Origin: an uncultured Flavonifractor sp.
GTDB lineage: Bacteria; Bacillota; Clostridia; Oscillospirales; Oscillospiraceae
Assembly: GCA_910585415.1 (NCBI GenBank)
Contig: CAJUDT010000030.1
Location: 1-23,581 of the forward strand
Direction of reading: 5' to 3'
Length of the DNA: 23,581 bases
Below the pieces are notes generated by a model. The model worked only from the letters and a program-made list of their open reading frames with translations, had not been told where the DNA came from and did not search any database. Positions 15,525 to 22,387 of the stretch are shown one piece after another. Position 1 is the first letter of the stretch. Every line of letters starts with the position of its first letter. Both the position numbers and the translations under genes were made by a program.

Positions 15525-16601
15525 ATGAGAAAAAAAGCATTTATGTTCGCTCTGAGCCTGGTTCTGGTGTTGGGACTTGCCGCCGGGTGTGCCCAAACCC
15601 CCGCCGCCAATTCCCCCACCCCCGCGCCGGAAGCCCCCTCTTCAACTCCCACTGTAGCCCCCACGGCGGAGCCCACGCCGGCCATTACGCCGGAGCCCCA
15701 GCCGGCAGACCGTGAACCTGTCCGCCTCGGCCTGCTCAAGGGCCCCACGGGCATGGGCGCGGCCAAGTTACTGGCGGACAACGAGGCGGGAACCTCGGCT
15801 CTGGCCTACGATGTGACCTTGGGGGCCGACCCGGCCAACGACCTTGTACCCAGACTCATCAACGGAGAGCTGGACGCGGCGGCGGTGCCCACCAATCTGG
15901 CCGCCGCCCTGTACAACAAGACGCAGGGGGGCGTAAAACTCCTGGCCCTGAACACCCTGGGGGTGCTCCACATCCTGGAGAAGGGGGACACCGTCCATTC
16001 CCTGGCCGATCTGGCGGGCCGGACCCTCTATGCCACCGGCCAGGGGGCCAACCCGGAATATGTCCTCAATTTCCTGCTGGAGCAAAACGGCCTCACCCCC
16101 GGAACCGACGTGACCATTGAATGGAAGGCCAGCGACGAGCTCACCGCCCTCATGGCCGCCGGGGAGCTTGACCTGTGTATGCTCCCGGTGCCCGCCGCCA
16201 CCAGTGTCATGATGCAGAATCAGGAGGTCCGGGACGCCGTGGACCTCAACGACGCCTGGACCGCCGCCCAGGCCCAGGGGACCTTTACCATGGGCTGTCT
16301 GGTAGCCCGGACCGAGTGGGTGGAGGCCCACCCGGAGGCCGTCCCCGCCCTGCTGGAGGAATACGCCGCCTCCATTGCCTATGTCAAGGACAACCCGGAG
16401 GACGCCGCCGCACTTATGGAGCAGTCCGGCATCGTCCCCAAAGCCGCCATCGCCAAAGCCGCCATTCCGCAGGCCAATCTGGTCTATCTGGACGGGGAGG
16501 ACCTGCTGGACATTTCCAGCTACTATGAGGTTCTCTTTGCCGCCGACCCGACCTCCATAGGAGGTGCCATTCCCGATGACGCCTTCTACTACGTCCCGTA
16601 A
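15525..16601 (+). CDS. ABC importer substrate-binding lipoprotein (NMT1/SsuA-like)
   Basis: A 358-residue extracellular solute-binding lipoprotein. The signal peptide ends in the lipobox LAAGC, with the lipidated Cys at residue 22. A Pro/Thr/Ala-rich tether (about 25-65) follows, then the binding domain (VRLGLLKGPTGMGAAKLLAD, LVPRLINGELDAAAVPTNLA, LADLAGRTLYATGQGANPEYV). The pattern is that of the NMT1/THI5-like or nitrate/sulfonate binding family. The substrate cannot be told from sequence; nitrate, sulfonates or pyrimidine-like thiamine precursors are family possibilities. AAAGGACG precedes the ATG at about 8 nt. The permease gene overlaps its 3' end, and the ATPase follows. Confidence 0.88.
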   Translation: MRKKAFMFALSLVLVLGLAAGCAQTPAANSPTPAPEAPSSTPTVAPTAEPTPAITPEPQPADREPVRLGLLKGPTGMGAAKLLADNEAGTSALAYDVTLGADPANDLVPRLINGELDAAAVPTNLAAALYNKTQGGVKLLALNTLGVLHILEKGDTVHSLADLAGRTLYATGQGANPEYVLNFLLEQNGLTPGTDVTIEWKASDELTALMAAGELDLCMLPVPAATSVMMQNQEVRDAVDLNDAWTAAQAQGTFTMGCLVARTEWVEAHPEAVPALLEEYAASIAYVKDNPEDAAALMEQSGIVPKAAIAKAAIPQANLVYLDGEDLLDISSYYEVLFAADPTSIGGAIPDDAFYYVP

Positions 16602-17352
16602 TCAAGCCGGGAGGATATTACAAAAAACGGTGTTTCCCCTGGTGGTTTGGCTGGGGGTCTGGCAGCTCGCGTCCCTCTGGGTGGGCAAGGAGCTGCTCCT
16701 TCCCGGCCCCCTGGCCGTGGCGGAGCGCCTTGTCACCCTGGCCGGAACGGGGGAATTTTGGCGCACCGCCCTGGTGAGCCTGGGGCGCATTTTTGGGGGC
16801 TTTTTCGCCGGGGCCCTGCTGGGGAGCGCTCTGGCTGTGCTCACCAGCGCCTCCCCCTGGGCGGAGTGCCTGCTTGCTCCGGCGGTGAAGCTGGCGCGGG
16901 CGGTGCCGGTGGCCTCCTTTATTGTATTGGTGCTCCTGTGGGCACCTGGGGGGTGGGTGCCTGGGATTATCTCCGGCCTGATGGTCCTGCCGGTGCTCTG
17001 GGCCAACGTGTCCAAGGGGATTGCCCAGACCGACCGCCTGCTTCTGGAGGCCGCCCGGGTCTACCGGTTCGGGCGGTGGAAAACGGTGGCGTTGGTCTGC
17101 CTGCCCTCGGTGTTCCCCTATGTCTCCAGCGGGTGTTCCACAGGGCTGGGACTGGCCTGGAAGGCCGGAATCGCGGCGGAGGTCCTGTGCCAGCCCCGCC
17201 CGGCCATCGGCAGCCAGGTCTATGCCGCCAAGCTCACCCTGGACACACCCGGTCTGTTCGCCTGGACGGCGGTGGTCGTTTTTTTGAGCCTCGCCCTGGA
17301 CCAGCTCCTGAGCCTCCTGTTCCGGCGGGCGGGAAGGGGGGCGAATCTGTGA
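16576..17352 (+). CDS. ABC importer permease (SsuC/TauC-like)
   Basis: A 258-residue inner-membrane permease of the BPD_transp_1 type with about six hydrophobic helices (first VFPLVVWLGVWQLASLW, later IVLVLLWAPGGWVPGIISG, last FAWTAVVVFLSLALDQLLS). The cytoplasmic EAA loop that docks with the ATPase is EAARVYRFGRWKTVALVCLP. The start is set at the ATG at 16576, with GGAGG about 11 nt upstream. A GTG at 16564 lies inside that ribosome-binding site and is unlikely. It overlaps the end of the lipoprotein gene by 26 nt, and its stop overlaps the ATPase start, so the three genes are tightly coupled. Confidence 0.9.
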   Translation: MTPSTTSRNQAGRILQKTVFPLVVWLGVWQLASLWVGKELLLPGPLAVAERLVTLAGTGEFWRTALVSLGRIFGGFFAGALLGSALAVLTSASPWAECLLAPAVKLARAVPVASFIVLVLLWAPGGWVPGIISGLMVLPVLWANVSKGIAQTDRLLLEAARVYRFGRWKTVALVCLPSVFPYVSSGCSTGLGLAWKAGIAAEVLCQPRPAIGSQVYAAKLTLDTPGLFAWTAVVVFLSLALDQLLSLLFRRAGRGANL

Positions 17353-17924
17353 TAACTCTGGAACATATTACCGTCCGTTTTGGAGAAAAGACCGTTTTGG
17401 AGCAGTTCTCCGCCGTCCTGCCGGTGAGGGGCATCACCGCGCTGGCGGGGCCCTCCGGGTGCGGCAAGACCACCCTGCTGCGGGTTTTGGCAGGGCTCCA
17501 GCCGGTGGATGCGGGGAGGGTCGCGCTGCCCGGCCGGGCCTGCCTGCTCTTTCAGGAGGACCGCCTGTTGCCCTGGCGGACGGCGGGGGAGCACATCGCC
17601 GACGTACTTCCCCGCGCCCGCCGGGGGGAGGTCCCCCGCTGGCTGGCCCTGGCGGAGCTGGAGGGGGAAGCCCAAAGGTACCCGGCAGAGCTCTCCGGGG
17701 GGATGGGGAGGCGGCTGGCCCTGGCCCGCTGTCTGGCCTGCGGCGGGGAGGTGCTGCTTCTGGACGAGCCTTTTACCGGCGTGGACCTGCCCCGTGCGGC
17801 GCGGATTATGGCGCGGATTCGGGCCCTGGAGGTGCCGGTGCTCCTGTCCAGCCATCAGCCGGAAATTCTGGCCCAGTGCAGCCAGGTACTGGAGGTAACG
17901 GGTCCGCCCCTCCAGCTGCGGTAA
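17349..17924 (+). CDS. ABC importer ATPase, compact
   Basis: A 191-residue ATPase of the SsuB/TauB type, starting at the GTG at 17349, which overlaps the permease stop (GTGA) and follows AAGGGGGG. Walker A is GPSGCGKTT (about 37-45), the Q-loop is CLLFQEDRLLPWRT, the signature is LSGGMGRRLALARC (Met for the usual Gln), Walker B is VLLLDEPFTGVD, and the switch His is in LLSSHQPE. At 191 residues it is shorter than the usual 240-260, ending soon after the H-loop with little C-terminal helix. All catalytic motifs are present, so it should be active. The open frame reaches upstream to 16647, but that part is a shadow of the permease. Confidence 0.93.
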   Translation: MITLEHITVRFGEKTVLEQFSAVLPVRGITALAGPSGCGKTTLLRVLAGLQPVDAGRVALPGRACLLFQEDRLLPWRTAGEHIADVLPRARRGEVPRWLALAELEGEAQRYPAELSGGMGRRLALARCLACGGEVLLLDEPFTGVDLPRAARIMARIRALEVPVLLSSHQPEILAQCSQVLEVTGPPLQLR

Positions 17925-17949
17925 AAACTACTCTATGAAGGTTTTATTA

Positions 17950-17984
17950 AAACGTGGGGGAATGCCTTGCATTCCCCCACGTTT
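17950..17984 (+). terminator. Intrinsic terminator of the ABC operon
   Basis: AAACGTGGGGGAATGC (17950-17965) pairs perfectly with GCATTCCCCCACGTTT (17969-17984) around a 3-nt loop and is followed by GTTGCT. It lies 26 bp after the ATPase stop. Confidence 0.8.
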
Positions 17985-17995
17985 GTTGCTATAAT
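17967..17995 (+). promoter_or_regulatory. Promoter of the sulfatase gene, overlapping the terminator
   Basis: The -35 TTGCAT (17967-17972) and -10 TATAAT (17990-17995) are exactly 17 bp apart. The -35 sits in the loop and 3' arm of the preceding terminator hairpin. Confidence 0.6.
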
Positions 17996-18035
17996 CAAGC
18001 CGCTCTCGACTGAATTTTTGTTGTGAGGTGTCACC

Positions 18036-19895
18036 ATGAGCACGCCCGTTTCTGTCCATACGCCCCGCCGCACCCGGCGGTTTTCCTGGCCGAGAATCGG
18101 CTTTACGGAAGCCCAGGCCGCCTGGGCTGGCCGCGGCCTGTTGGCCGCGGCCCCGCTGCTGTCCTTCACCCTGGTGGAGGTCCTGAACTACAACAACCCG
18201 TGGACGGACTTTACCGCCGCCCAGCTGATCTTAAACCTCCTCTGGTACTACGCCGGTGAGGCCCTGCTGTACCTCCTGCTCCGGCGGCGGACCTCCGCCG
18301 TCAAGTGGGGCGTCGGGCTGGCCTGGGCCTTCGGGTGTGTGAACCATTACTTAATCTCCTTCCGGGGGCGGACCCTCTTCCCCGGAGATTTGCTGACCCT
18401 GGGTACGGCGGTGAACGTGGCCGGGCAGTACAATTACACCCCGGATTCCAAGCAGGTGATTACCTTCGCCATTTTATTGGCCTTTCTGGTGCTGATTTCC
18501 CTGCTGCCAAAGGAGGAAAAGCACGCCATTTCCTGGAAGCGGATTGTCCCCATCAGCGCCCTGTGCGCCGGGTATGCCGCTCTGTTTTTCGGCACCGGTC
18601 TGGTGGAGGCCCTGGAGATTGCACCCTCCATGTGGACCACCCGCGAAAACGGCCTTGTGCTGAATTTCTCCGTCTGCCTCAAGTATATGCGGGTGGAGAA
18701 GCCGGAGGGATACACCCCGGAGCACCTCGCCAGCCTGTCCCGGGAGTACCCCGGAGAAGGCGCTGTACTGGAGGATGGACAGCCGGTGAATGTCATTGTC
18801 ATCATGAACGAGTCCCTGGCCGATTTGACCGTCCTGCCCGGTGTGGAGAGCAGCCGGGACGCCATGCCCTTCCTCCATTCCCTGACAGAGAACACCGTCA
18901 AAGGGTATGCCTATACCTCCGTTTTTGGGGGGACCACCGCCAACTCCGAATATGAGTTTCTCACCGGCAACACCACCGCCTTCCTCCCCGCCGGGACGGT
19001 GCCCTATCAGATGTACGTCTCCGCCGGGGACCCCACTCTGGTGGGACAGATGAAGGCTCTGGGGTATCGCTGCATCGCCTCCCACCCCTACCGGTCCTCC
19101 GGCTGGAACCGCCCGGCGGTGTACAGCAATTTCGGCTTTGACGAGACTTACTTTGAGCGGGATTTCCAAAACCGGGTCTATATGCGGGGGGACGCCCGGA
19201 GCGGCTATGTGTCCGACCAGAGCAACTATGAAAATCTGGTCCGCATGTACGAGGAAAAGAGCCCCGGTGAGCGCCTCTTTCTCTTCAATGTGACCATGCA
19301 GAACCACAGCGCCTACAACATGCCCTGGGACAATCTGGACCGGGAGGTCTGGCTTGCCGGGGCGCTGGAGGGGCGCTTTCAGACGGTGGACCAATATTTT
19401 TCCCTGGTCTATCAGAGCGACAAGGCCTTTGAATACCTAGTTACTTATTTCTCCCAGGTGGAGGAACCCACCGTTATCCTCATGTTTGGGGACCACCAGC
19501 CCCAGGTGGCCACCAATTTCTATACCGACGTACTGGGGGACAACCCCGATACCGCCCTGGCCCAGCGCAAGCAGATGACCCCCTTTGTCCTCTGGGCCAA
19601 CTACGACATTGAAGAGCGGGACGGGGTGGAGCTGTCCCTGAACTACCTCTCCGGCCTGCTGATGGAGACGGCGGGCCTGCCCCTGACCGGGTACCAGGAG
19701 TTCCAGCGGGAGCTGTATGAGGACCTTCCCATCATCAATACCCTGGGCATCCGGGACAGTGAGGGGAACTGGTATGGAGAAAACGAGTCCCTGCCGGAGG
19801 ATTTGGCGTCCCTGCTGTCCAGATATCAGGTTTTGCAATACAACAACCTGTTTGACAAAGACCGGCGGGCGGACAGCATCTTCAGCCTGCGGTAA
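18036..19895 (+). CDS. LTA synthase-like membrane sulfatase
   Basis: A 619-residue membrane enzyme of the LTA synthase/sulfatase superfamily. The first roughly 200 residues carry about five transmembrane helices (for example LLAAAPLLSFTLVEVLNY, ITFAILLAFLVLISLL). The extracellular domain contains metal-ligand motif VIVIMNESLADL (around 255) and FGGTTANSEYEFLTG, whose Thr at 301 aligns with the catalytic Thr300 of S. aureus LtaS. Also present are NVTMQNHSAYNMPW and MFGDHQP, the C-terminal metal site. Such enzymes transfer glycerol-phosphate or related groups to cell-surface polymers. It starts at the ATG at 18036 after GTGAGGTG and is a single-gene unit between its own promoter and a terminator. 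The exact substrate (LTA, or another surface glycan) is unknown. Confidence 0.9.
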   Translation: MSTPVSVHTPRRTRRFSWPRIGFTEAQAAWAGRGLLAAAPLLSFTLVEVLNYNNPWTDFTAAQLILNLLWYYAGEALLYLLLRRRTSAVKWGVGLAWAFGCVNHYLISFRGRTLFPGDLLTLGTAVNVAGQYNYTPDSKQVITFAILLAFLVLISLLPKEEKHAISWKRIVPISALCAGYAALFFGTGLVEALEIAPSMWTTRENGLVLNFSVCLKYMRVEKPEGYTPEHLASLSREYPGEGAVLEDGQPVNVIVIMNESLADLTVLPGVESSRDAMPFLHSLTENTVKGYAYTSVFGGTTANSEYEFLTGNTTAFLPAGTVPYQMYVSAGDPTLVGQMKALGYRCIASHPYRSSGWNRPAVYSNFGFDETYFERDFQNRVYMRGDARSGYVSDQSNYENLVRMYEEKSPGERLFLFNVTMQNHSAYNMPWDNLDREVWLAGALEGRFQTVDQYFSLVYQSDKAFEYLVTYFSQVEEPTVILMFGDHQPQVATNFYTDVLGDNPDTALAQRKQMTPFVLWANYDIEERDGVELSLNYLSGLLMETAGLPLTGYQEFQRELYEDLPIINTLGIRDSEGNWYGENESLPEDLASLLSRYQVLQYNNLFDKDRRADSIFSLR

Positions 19896-19914
19896 CGCCC
19901 GTAACCATAAAAGG

Positions 19915-19949
19915 AACCGGATGGACACACCCTGTCCATCCGGTTTTTT
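19915..19949. terminator. Terminator shared by the sulfatase and the convergent suf operon
   Basis: AACCGGATGGACA pairs with TGTCCATCCGGTT around CACCC and is followed by TTTT on the plus strand. The minus strand is followed by TTCCTTTTA. It sits between two converging genes. Confidence 0.85.
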
Positions 19950-19964
19950 GCACGATTGTGCGCC

Positions 19965-20402
19965 CTACTCCGCAGGACCCAGGGCGTAGAAGGTAAAGGT
20001 GCCGGAGGCGACCATCTCCCCCTGGTCGTTGGTGAGGGTGGCCTGACAGACCTGAACGGTGCGGCCGGCCTTCTCCACCTGGGCCTTGCAGTAGATTTTG
20101 CCCTCCCGGCCCGGCTTGAAGTAGTTCATGGTGTTGTTGAGGGTCACGCACCGCAGCCCGGAGGAATGGGCCGCCACGCCGGCCACCGTGTCCGCCAGGG
20201 TGGTCAGACAGCCCCCATGGACGATGCCCAGCGGATTGAGCACCTCCGGGCAGACCTCCAGCTCTCCCTCCGCGCTTCCCAGGGCAATGTGGGTAATCCG
20301 CACATGACTGCCCTTGGCGTAGCCGTCGGTCTGGTTGACCCGCTCCGCCGCCTGGGCGTAAAAGCGGGCCCGCTCCTCTGGCGTACTATTGTAAAAATCC
20401 AT
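19965..20402 (-). CDS. PaaI-family hotdog thioesterase (second copy)
   Basis: A 145-residue single hotdog domain. The motif NPLGIVHGGCLTTLADTVAG carries the conserved HGG and central helix, followed by VTLNNTMNYFKPGREGKIYC and GRTVQVCQATLTND. It is expected to hydrolyse an acyl-CoA or aryl-CoA; the substrate is unknown. The ATG at 20402 follows GGAGGAGAAG, and the gene overlaps the sufB end by 17 nt, making it the third gene of the suf transcript. It resembles the protein at 6769-7164 in layout but differs in most residues, so it is not a recent duplicate. Confidence 0.9.
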   Translation of the reverse strand: MDFYNSTPEERARFYAQAAERVNQTDGYAKGSHVRITHIALGSAEGELEVCPEVLNPLGIVHGGCLTTLADTVAGVAAHSSGLRCVTLNNTMNYFKPGREGKIYCKAQVEKAGRTVQVCQATLTNDQGEMVASGTFTFYALGPAE

Positions 20403-21318
20403 CGAGAATCTTCTCCTCCGCTTCCTGCTCCGTGAGGCCCAGGGTCATGAGCTTGAGCAGCTGGTCCCCGGCAATGCGGCCGATGGCGGCCTCATGGACC
20501 AGCTGGGCGTCCACACTGTTGGCCACAATGGCCGGGATGGAGGAAATCCGGGCCTCTCCCATGATGATGGAGTCGCACTGCACATGCCCAAAGCAGCGGG
20601 CGTTGCCGGTCATTTTGGGGTAAAAGACCTGCTGGGACCCGTCCTGAGCCACAGAGCGGGAAATCACCCGGCCGGTGGCGTCCTCCCCGTCCAGGATAAT
20701 TTCCATGTCGCTCTCGGCGGTCTGGTCCCCGTGGGTCAGGAGCTTTTCGGTGATGATGGCCTCCGCGCCGGGACCGGCAATAATCCTGGTCTCCCGCTTG
20801 GTGGAGTCCACACCCCGGATTTGCGTGGTCTCCATGGTGATGGAGGCCCCTTCCTCCAGGTAAACCACCGTCTGGGGGTTCATGATGCGCTTGCCGGTGC
20901 CGTCGCCGTCGCCGTAGTGGCGCTCCACATAGCGGACCTTGGCCCCCTTGCCCACATGGAAGGTGTGAAGGCCGTCGTGCTGGCTGGTTTCGCAGCCGGT
21001 GTTGTGGATGCCGCACCCGGCAATGATGTCCACGTCGCACCCCTCGCCAATGAAGAAGTCGTTGTAGACCATCTCCGACAGGCCGGTTTGGCTGATAATC
21101 ACGGGAATGTGTACCGACTCGCGGACGGTGTGGGGGGCGATGCGGATGTCAATGCCCGACTTGCCCGGTTCCTCTTTGGTGGTAATCTCGATATTGGCCG
21201 TATTGCTCCGGGAGTCCAGCTGTCCGTTGCGGCGGATGTTGTAGGCCCCCTGGGGGGTCTTTTCCAGGTCCGCAATCTCCTTCAAGAGCTTCCATTCCGT
21301 TTGGTCCATACTCATCAT
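20386..21318 (-). CDS. sufB: SufB/SufD-family Fe-S scaffold protein (SMS-type)
   Basis: A 310-residue SufBD-family scaffold, shorter than E. coli SufB and of the size of the single SufB of two-gene SUF-like (SMS) systems. The right-handed beta-helix core shows NDFFIGEGCDVDIIAGCGIH, GLHTFHVGKGAKVRYVERHY, GASITMETTQIRGVDSTKRE and ARISSIPAIVANSVDAQLVH, then HEAAIGRIAGDQLLKLMTLG, the conserved SufB/D C-terminus. It assembles [4Fe-4S] clusters with SufC in the cytoplasm. The start is the ATG at 21318, overlapping the sufC stop (ATGA) with AGGAGG 4 nt upstream; a second ATG at 21315 is as likely. No sufD, sufS or sufU follows. Confidence 0.93.
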   Translation of the reverse strand: MMSMDQTEWKLLKEIADLEKTPQGAYNIRRNGQLDSRSNTANIEITTKEEPGKSGIDIRIAPHTVRESVHIPVIISQTGLSEMVYNDFFIGEGCDVDIIAGCGIHNTGCETSQHDGLHTFHVGKGAKVRYVERHYGDGDGTGKRIMNPQTVVYLEEGASITMETTQIRGVDSTKRETRIIAGPGAEAIITEKLLTHGDQTAESDMEIILDGEDATGRVISRSVAQDGSQQVFYPKMTGNARCFGHVQCDSIIMGEARISSIPAIVANSVDAQLVHEAAIGRIAGDQLLKLMTLGLTEQEAEEKILDGFLQ

Positions 21319-22052
21319 TCGCCCTCCTGTGTCAAATAGCTGCACCCGGCCTTGGCATTGGCCAGGATTTCGGGGAAAATCTCATCGCGGGGCCCGTGCC
21401 GGGCTACCTTGCCCTCGCTAATCATGACAATCTCGTCGGCCAGACCGATAATGCGCTCCTGGTGGGAGATAATCAGCAGGGTAGCCTCCCGGCGTCTGTG
21501 GATGGCCTGGAAGGTTTCGGTGAGCTTGGCGAAGGACCACAGATCAATCCCCGCCTCGGGCTCGTCAAAAATCATCAGGCCGGCCTTGCGGGCCAGGATG
21601 GTAGCGATTTCAATCCGCTTGACCTCGCCGCCGGAGAGGGAGGCGTCTACCTCCCGGTCAATATAGTCGTGGGCGCACAGGCCCACCTTGGTCAGGTACT
21701 GGCACCCTTCCTCCCGGGTGAGGCGCTCACTCCCCGCCGCCAGGGCCAGCAGGTCCCGCACCCGCAGGCCCTTGAACCGGGGGGGCTGCTGGAAGCCGTA
21801 GCTCACCCCCAGGCGGGCCCGCCCGGTGATGTCCATGTTGGTGATATCGGTCCCGTTCCAGAGGATTTGCCCTCCGGTGGGCTGGACCAGACCCATAATC
21901 GCCTTGGCTAAGGTGGTCTTTCCGCCGCCGTTGGGGCCGGTGATGACAATCAGCTTATTGTCCCCCACCGTGAGGGATACCTTGTCCAGGATGTCCAGCC
22001 CCTGGCCGGACTCCCCCTCCACCTGATAGCTGAGGTCTTTCAGTTCTAACAT
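21315..22052 (-). CDS. sufC: Fe-S assembly ATPase SufC
   Basis: A 245-residue ABC-type ATPase that works with SufB to build Fe-S clusters. Walker A is GPNGGGKTTLAKAIMG (about 39-54), signature LSGGEVKRIEIATILA, Walker B LMIFDEPEAGIDLW, and the H-loop LLIISHQERI. The conserved SYGFQQPPRFKGLRVRDLL is typical of SufC. AAAGGAGC precedes the ATG at 22052 by about 9 nt. It is the first gene of the sufC-sufB-thioesterase operon, driven by the promoter at 22093-22121. Confidence 0.95.
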   Translation of the reverse strand: MLELKDLSYQVEGESGQGLDILDKVSLTVGDNKLIVITGPNGGGKTTLAKAIMGLVQPTGGQILWNGTDITNMDITGRARLGVSYGFQQPPRFKGLRVRDLLALAAGSERLTREEGCQYLTKVGLCAHDYIDREVDASLSGGEVKRIEIATILARKAGLMIFDEPEAGIDLWSFAKLTETFQAIHRRREATLLIISHQERIIGLADEIVMISEGKVARHGPRDEIFPEILANAKAGCSYLTQEGE

Positions 22053-22092
22053 ATCGCCGGTGCTCCTTTGTAATAATTTCCGTGCGGGGGAT

Positions 22093-22121
22093 ATTGTACC
22101 ATATTACTAGGAAAAATTCAA
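22093..22121 (-). promoter_or_regulatory. Sigma-70-type promoter of the suf operon
   Basis: On the minus strand, -35 TTGAAT (22121-22116) and -10 TACAAT (22098-22093) are 17 bp apart, about 40 bp upstream of sufC. No IscR-like or SufR-like operator is evident. Confidence 0.7.
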
Positions 22122-22286
22122 GAGCCTTTTGCGCCCTTTTGAAAAAGAATTTTCTGTTTTTGTCAACAAGCAAAGGGAGTAGACCCGCCGCGTGCCCACA
22201 TCCCCTGCGGGCCCGTCTGGAGGGCGCGGGGGATTCCGGCAGGCCGCGGGCGGCCATGACCATCTGTACCGCACGGGGTTTTCCTG
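22122..22286 (-). other. Transcribed-looking stretch without a gene (possible small RNA or long suf leader)
   Basis: GC-rich DNA downstream of the strong promoter at 22287-22315 and before the suf promoter. It contains self-complementary segments on the minus strand: GGCCG/CGGCC, ATCCCC/GGGGAT, and CCGTGC against GCACG-GG with a one-base bulge near the ends. Short frames here have no family features. I could not match it to 6S, SRP or other known RNAs. Confidence 0.35.
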
Positions 22287-22315
22287 ATTATATCAGGCCC
22301 CGAAGGGTTTTGCAA
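22287..22315 (-). promoter_or_regulatory. Strong promoter with no obvious gene
   Basis: On the minus strand, -35 TTGCAA (22315-22310) and -10 TATAAT (22292-22287) have a 17-bp spacer. Transcription would start near 22280 and run toward sufC. It lies just after the htrA terminator, so it is an independent start. Confidence 0.65.
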
Positions 22316-22345
22316 GGGCTCCGCGGGAGAAGGGGTTCCATGCAA

Positions 22346-22379
22346 AACGCGGACGCACCGGAAACCGTGCGTCCGCGTT
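22346..22379 (-). terminator. Terminator of the HtrA-family protease gene
   Basis: AACGCGGACGCAC (22346-22358) pairs with GTGCGTCCGCGTT (22367-22379) around an 8-nt loop. On the minus strand the stem ends in GTTTTGCAT. It lies 9 bp beyond the protease stop. Confidence 0.8.
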
Positions 22380-22387
22380 GTATGGCC

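Noticed and set aside
16647..17348. Long N-terminal extension of the ABC ATPase
   Set aside because: It is the out-of-frame shadow of the permease; the ATPase begins at the GTG at 17349 with its own Shine-Dalgarno.
21955..22345. Short minus-strand proteins of 60 and 102 residues
   Set aside because: Low-complexity frames across a promoter and the sufC start; no ribosome-binding sites or recognisable motifs.
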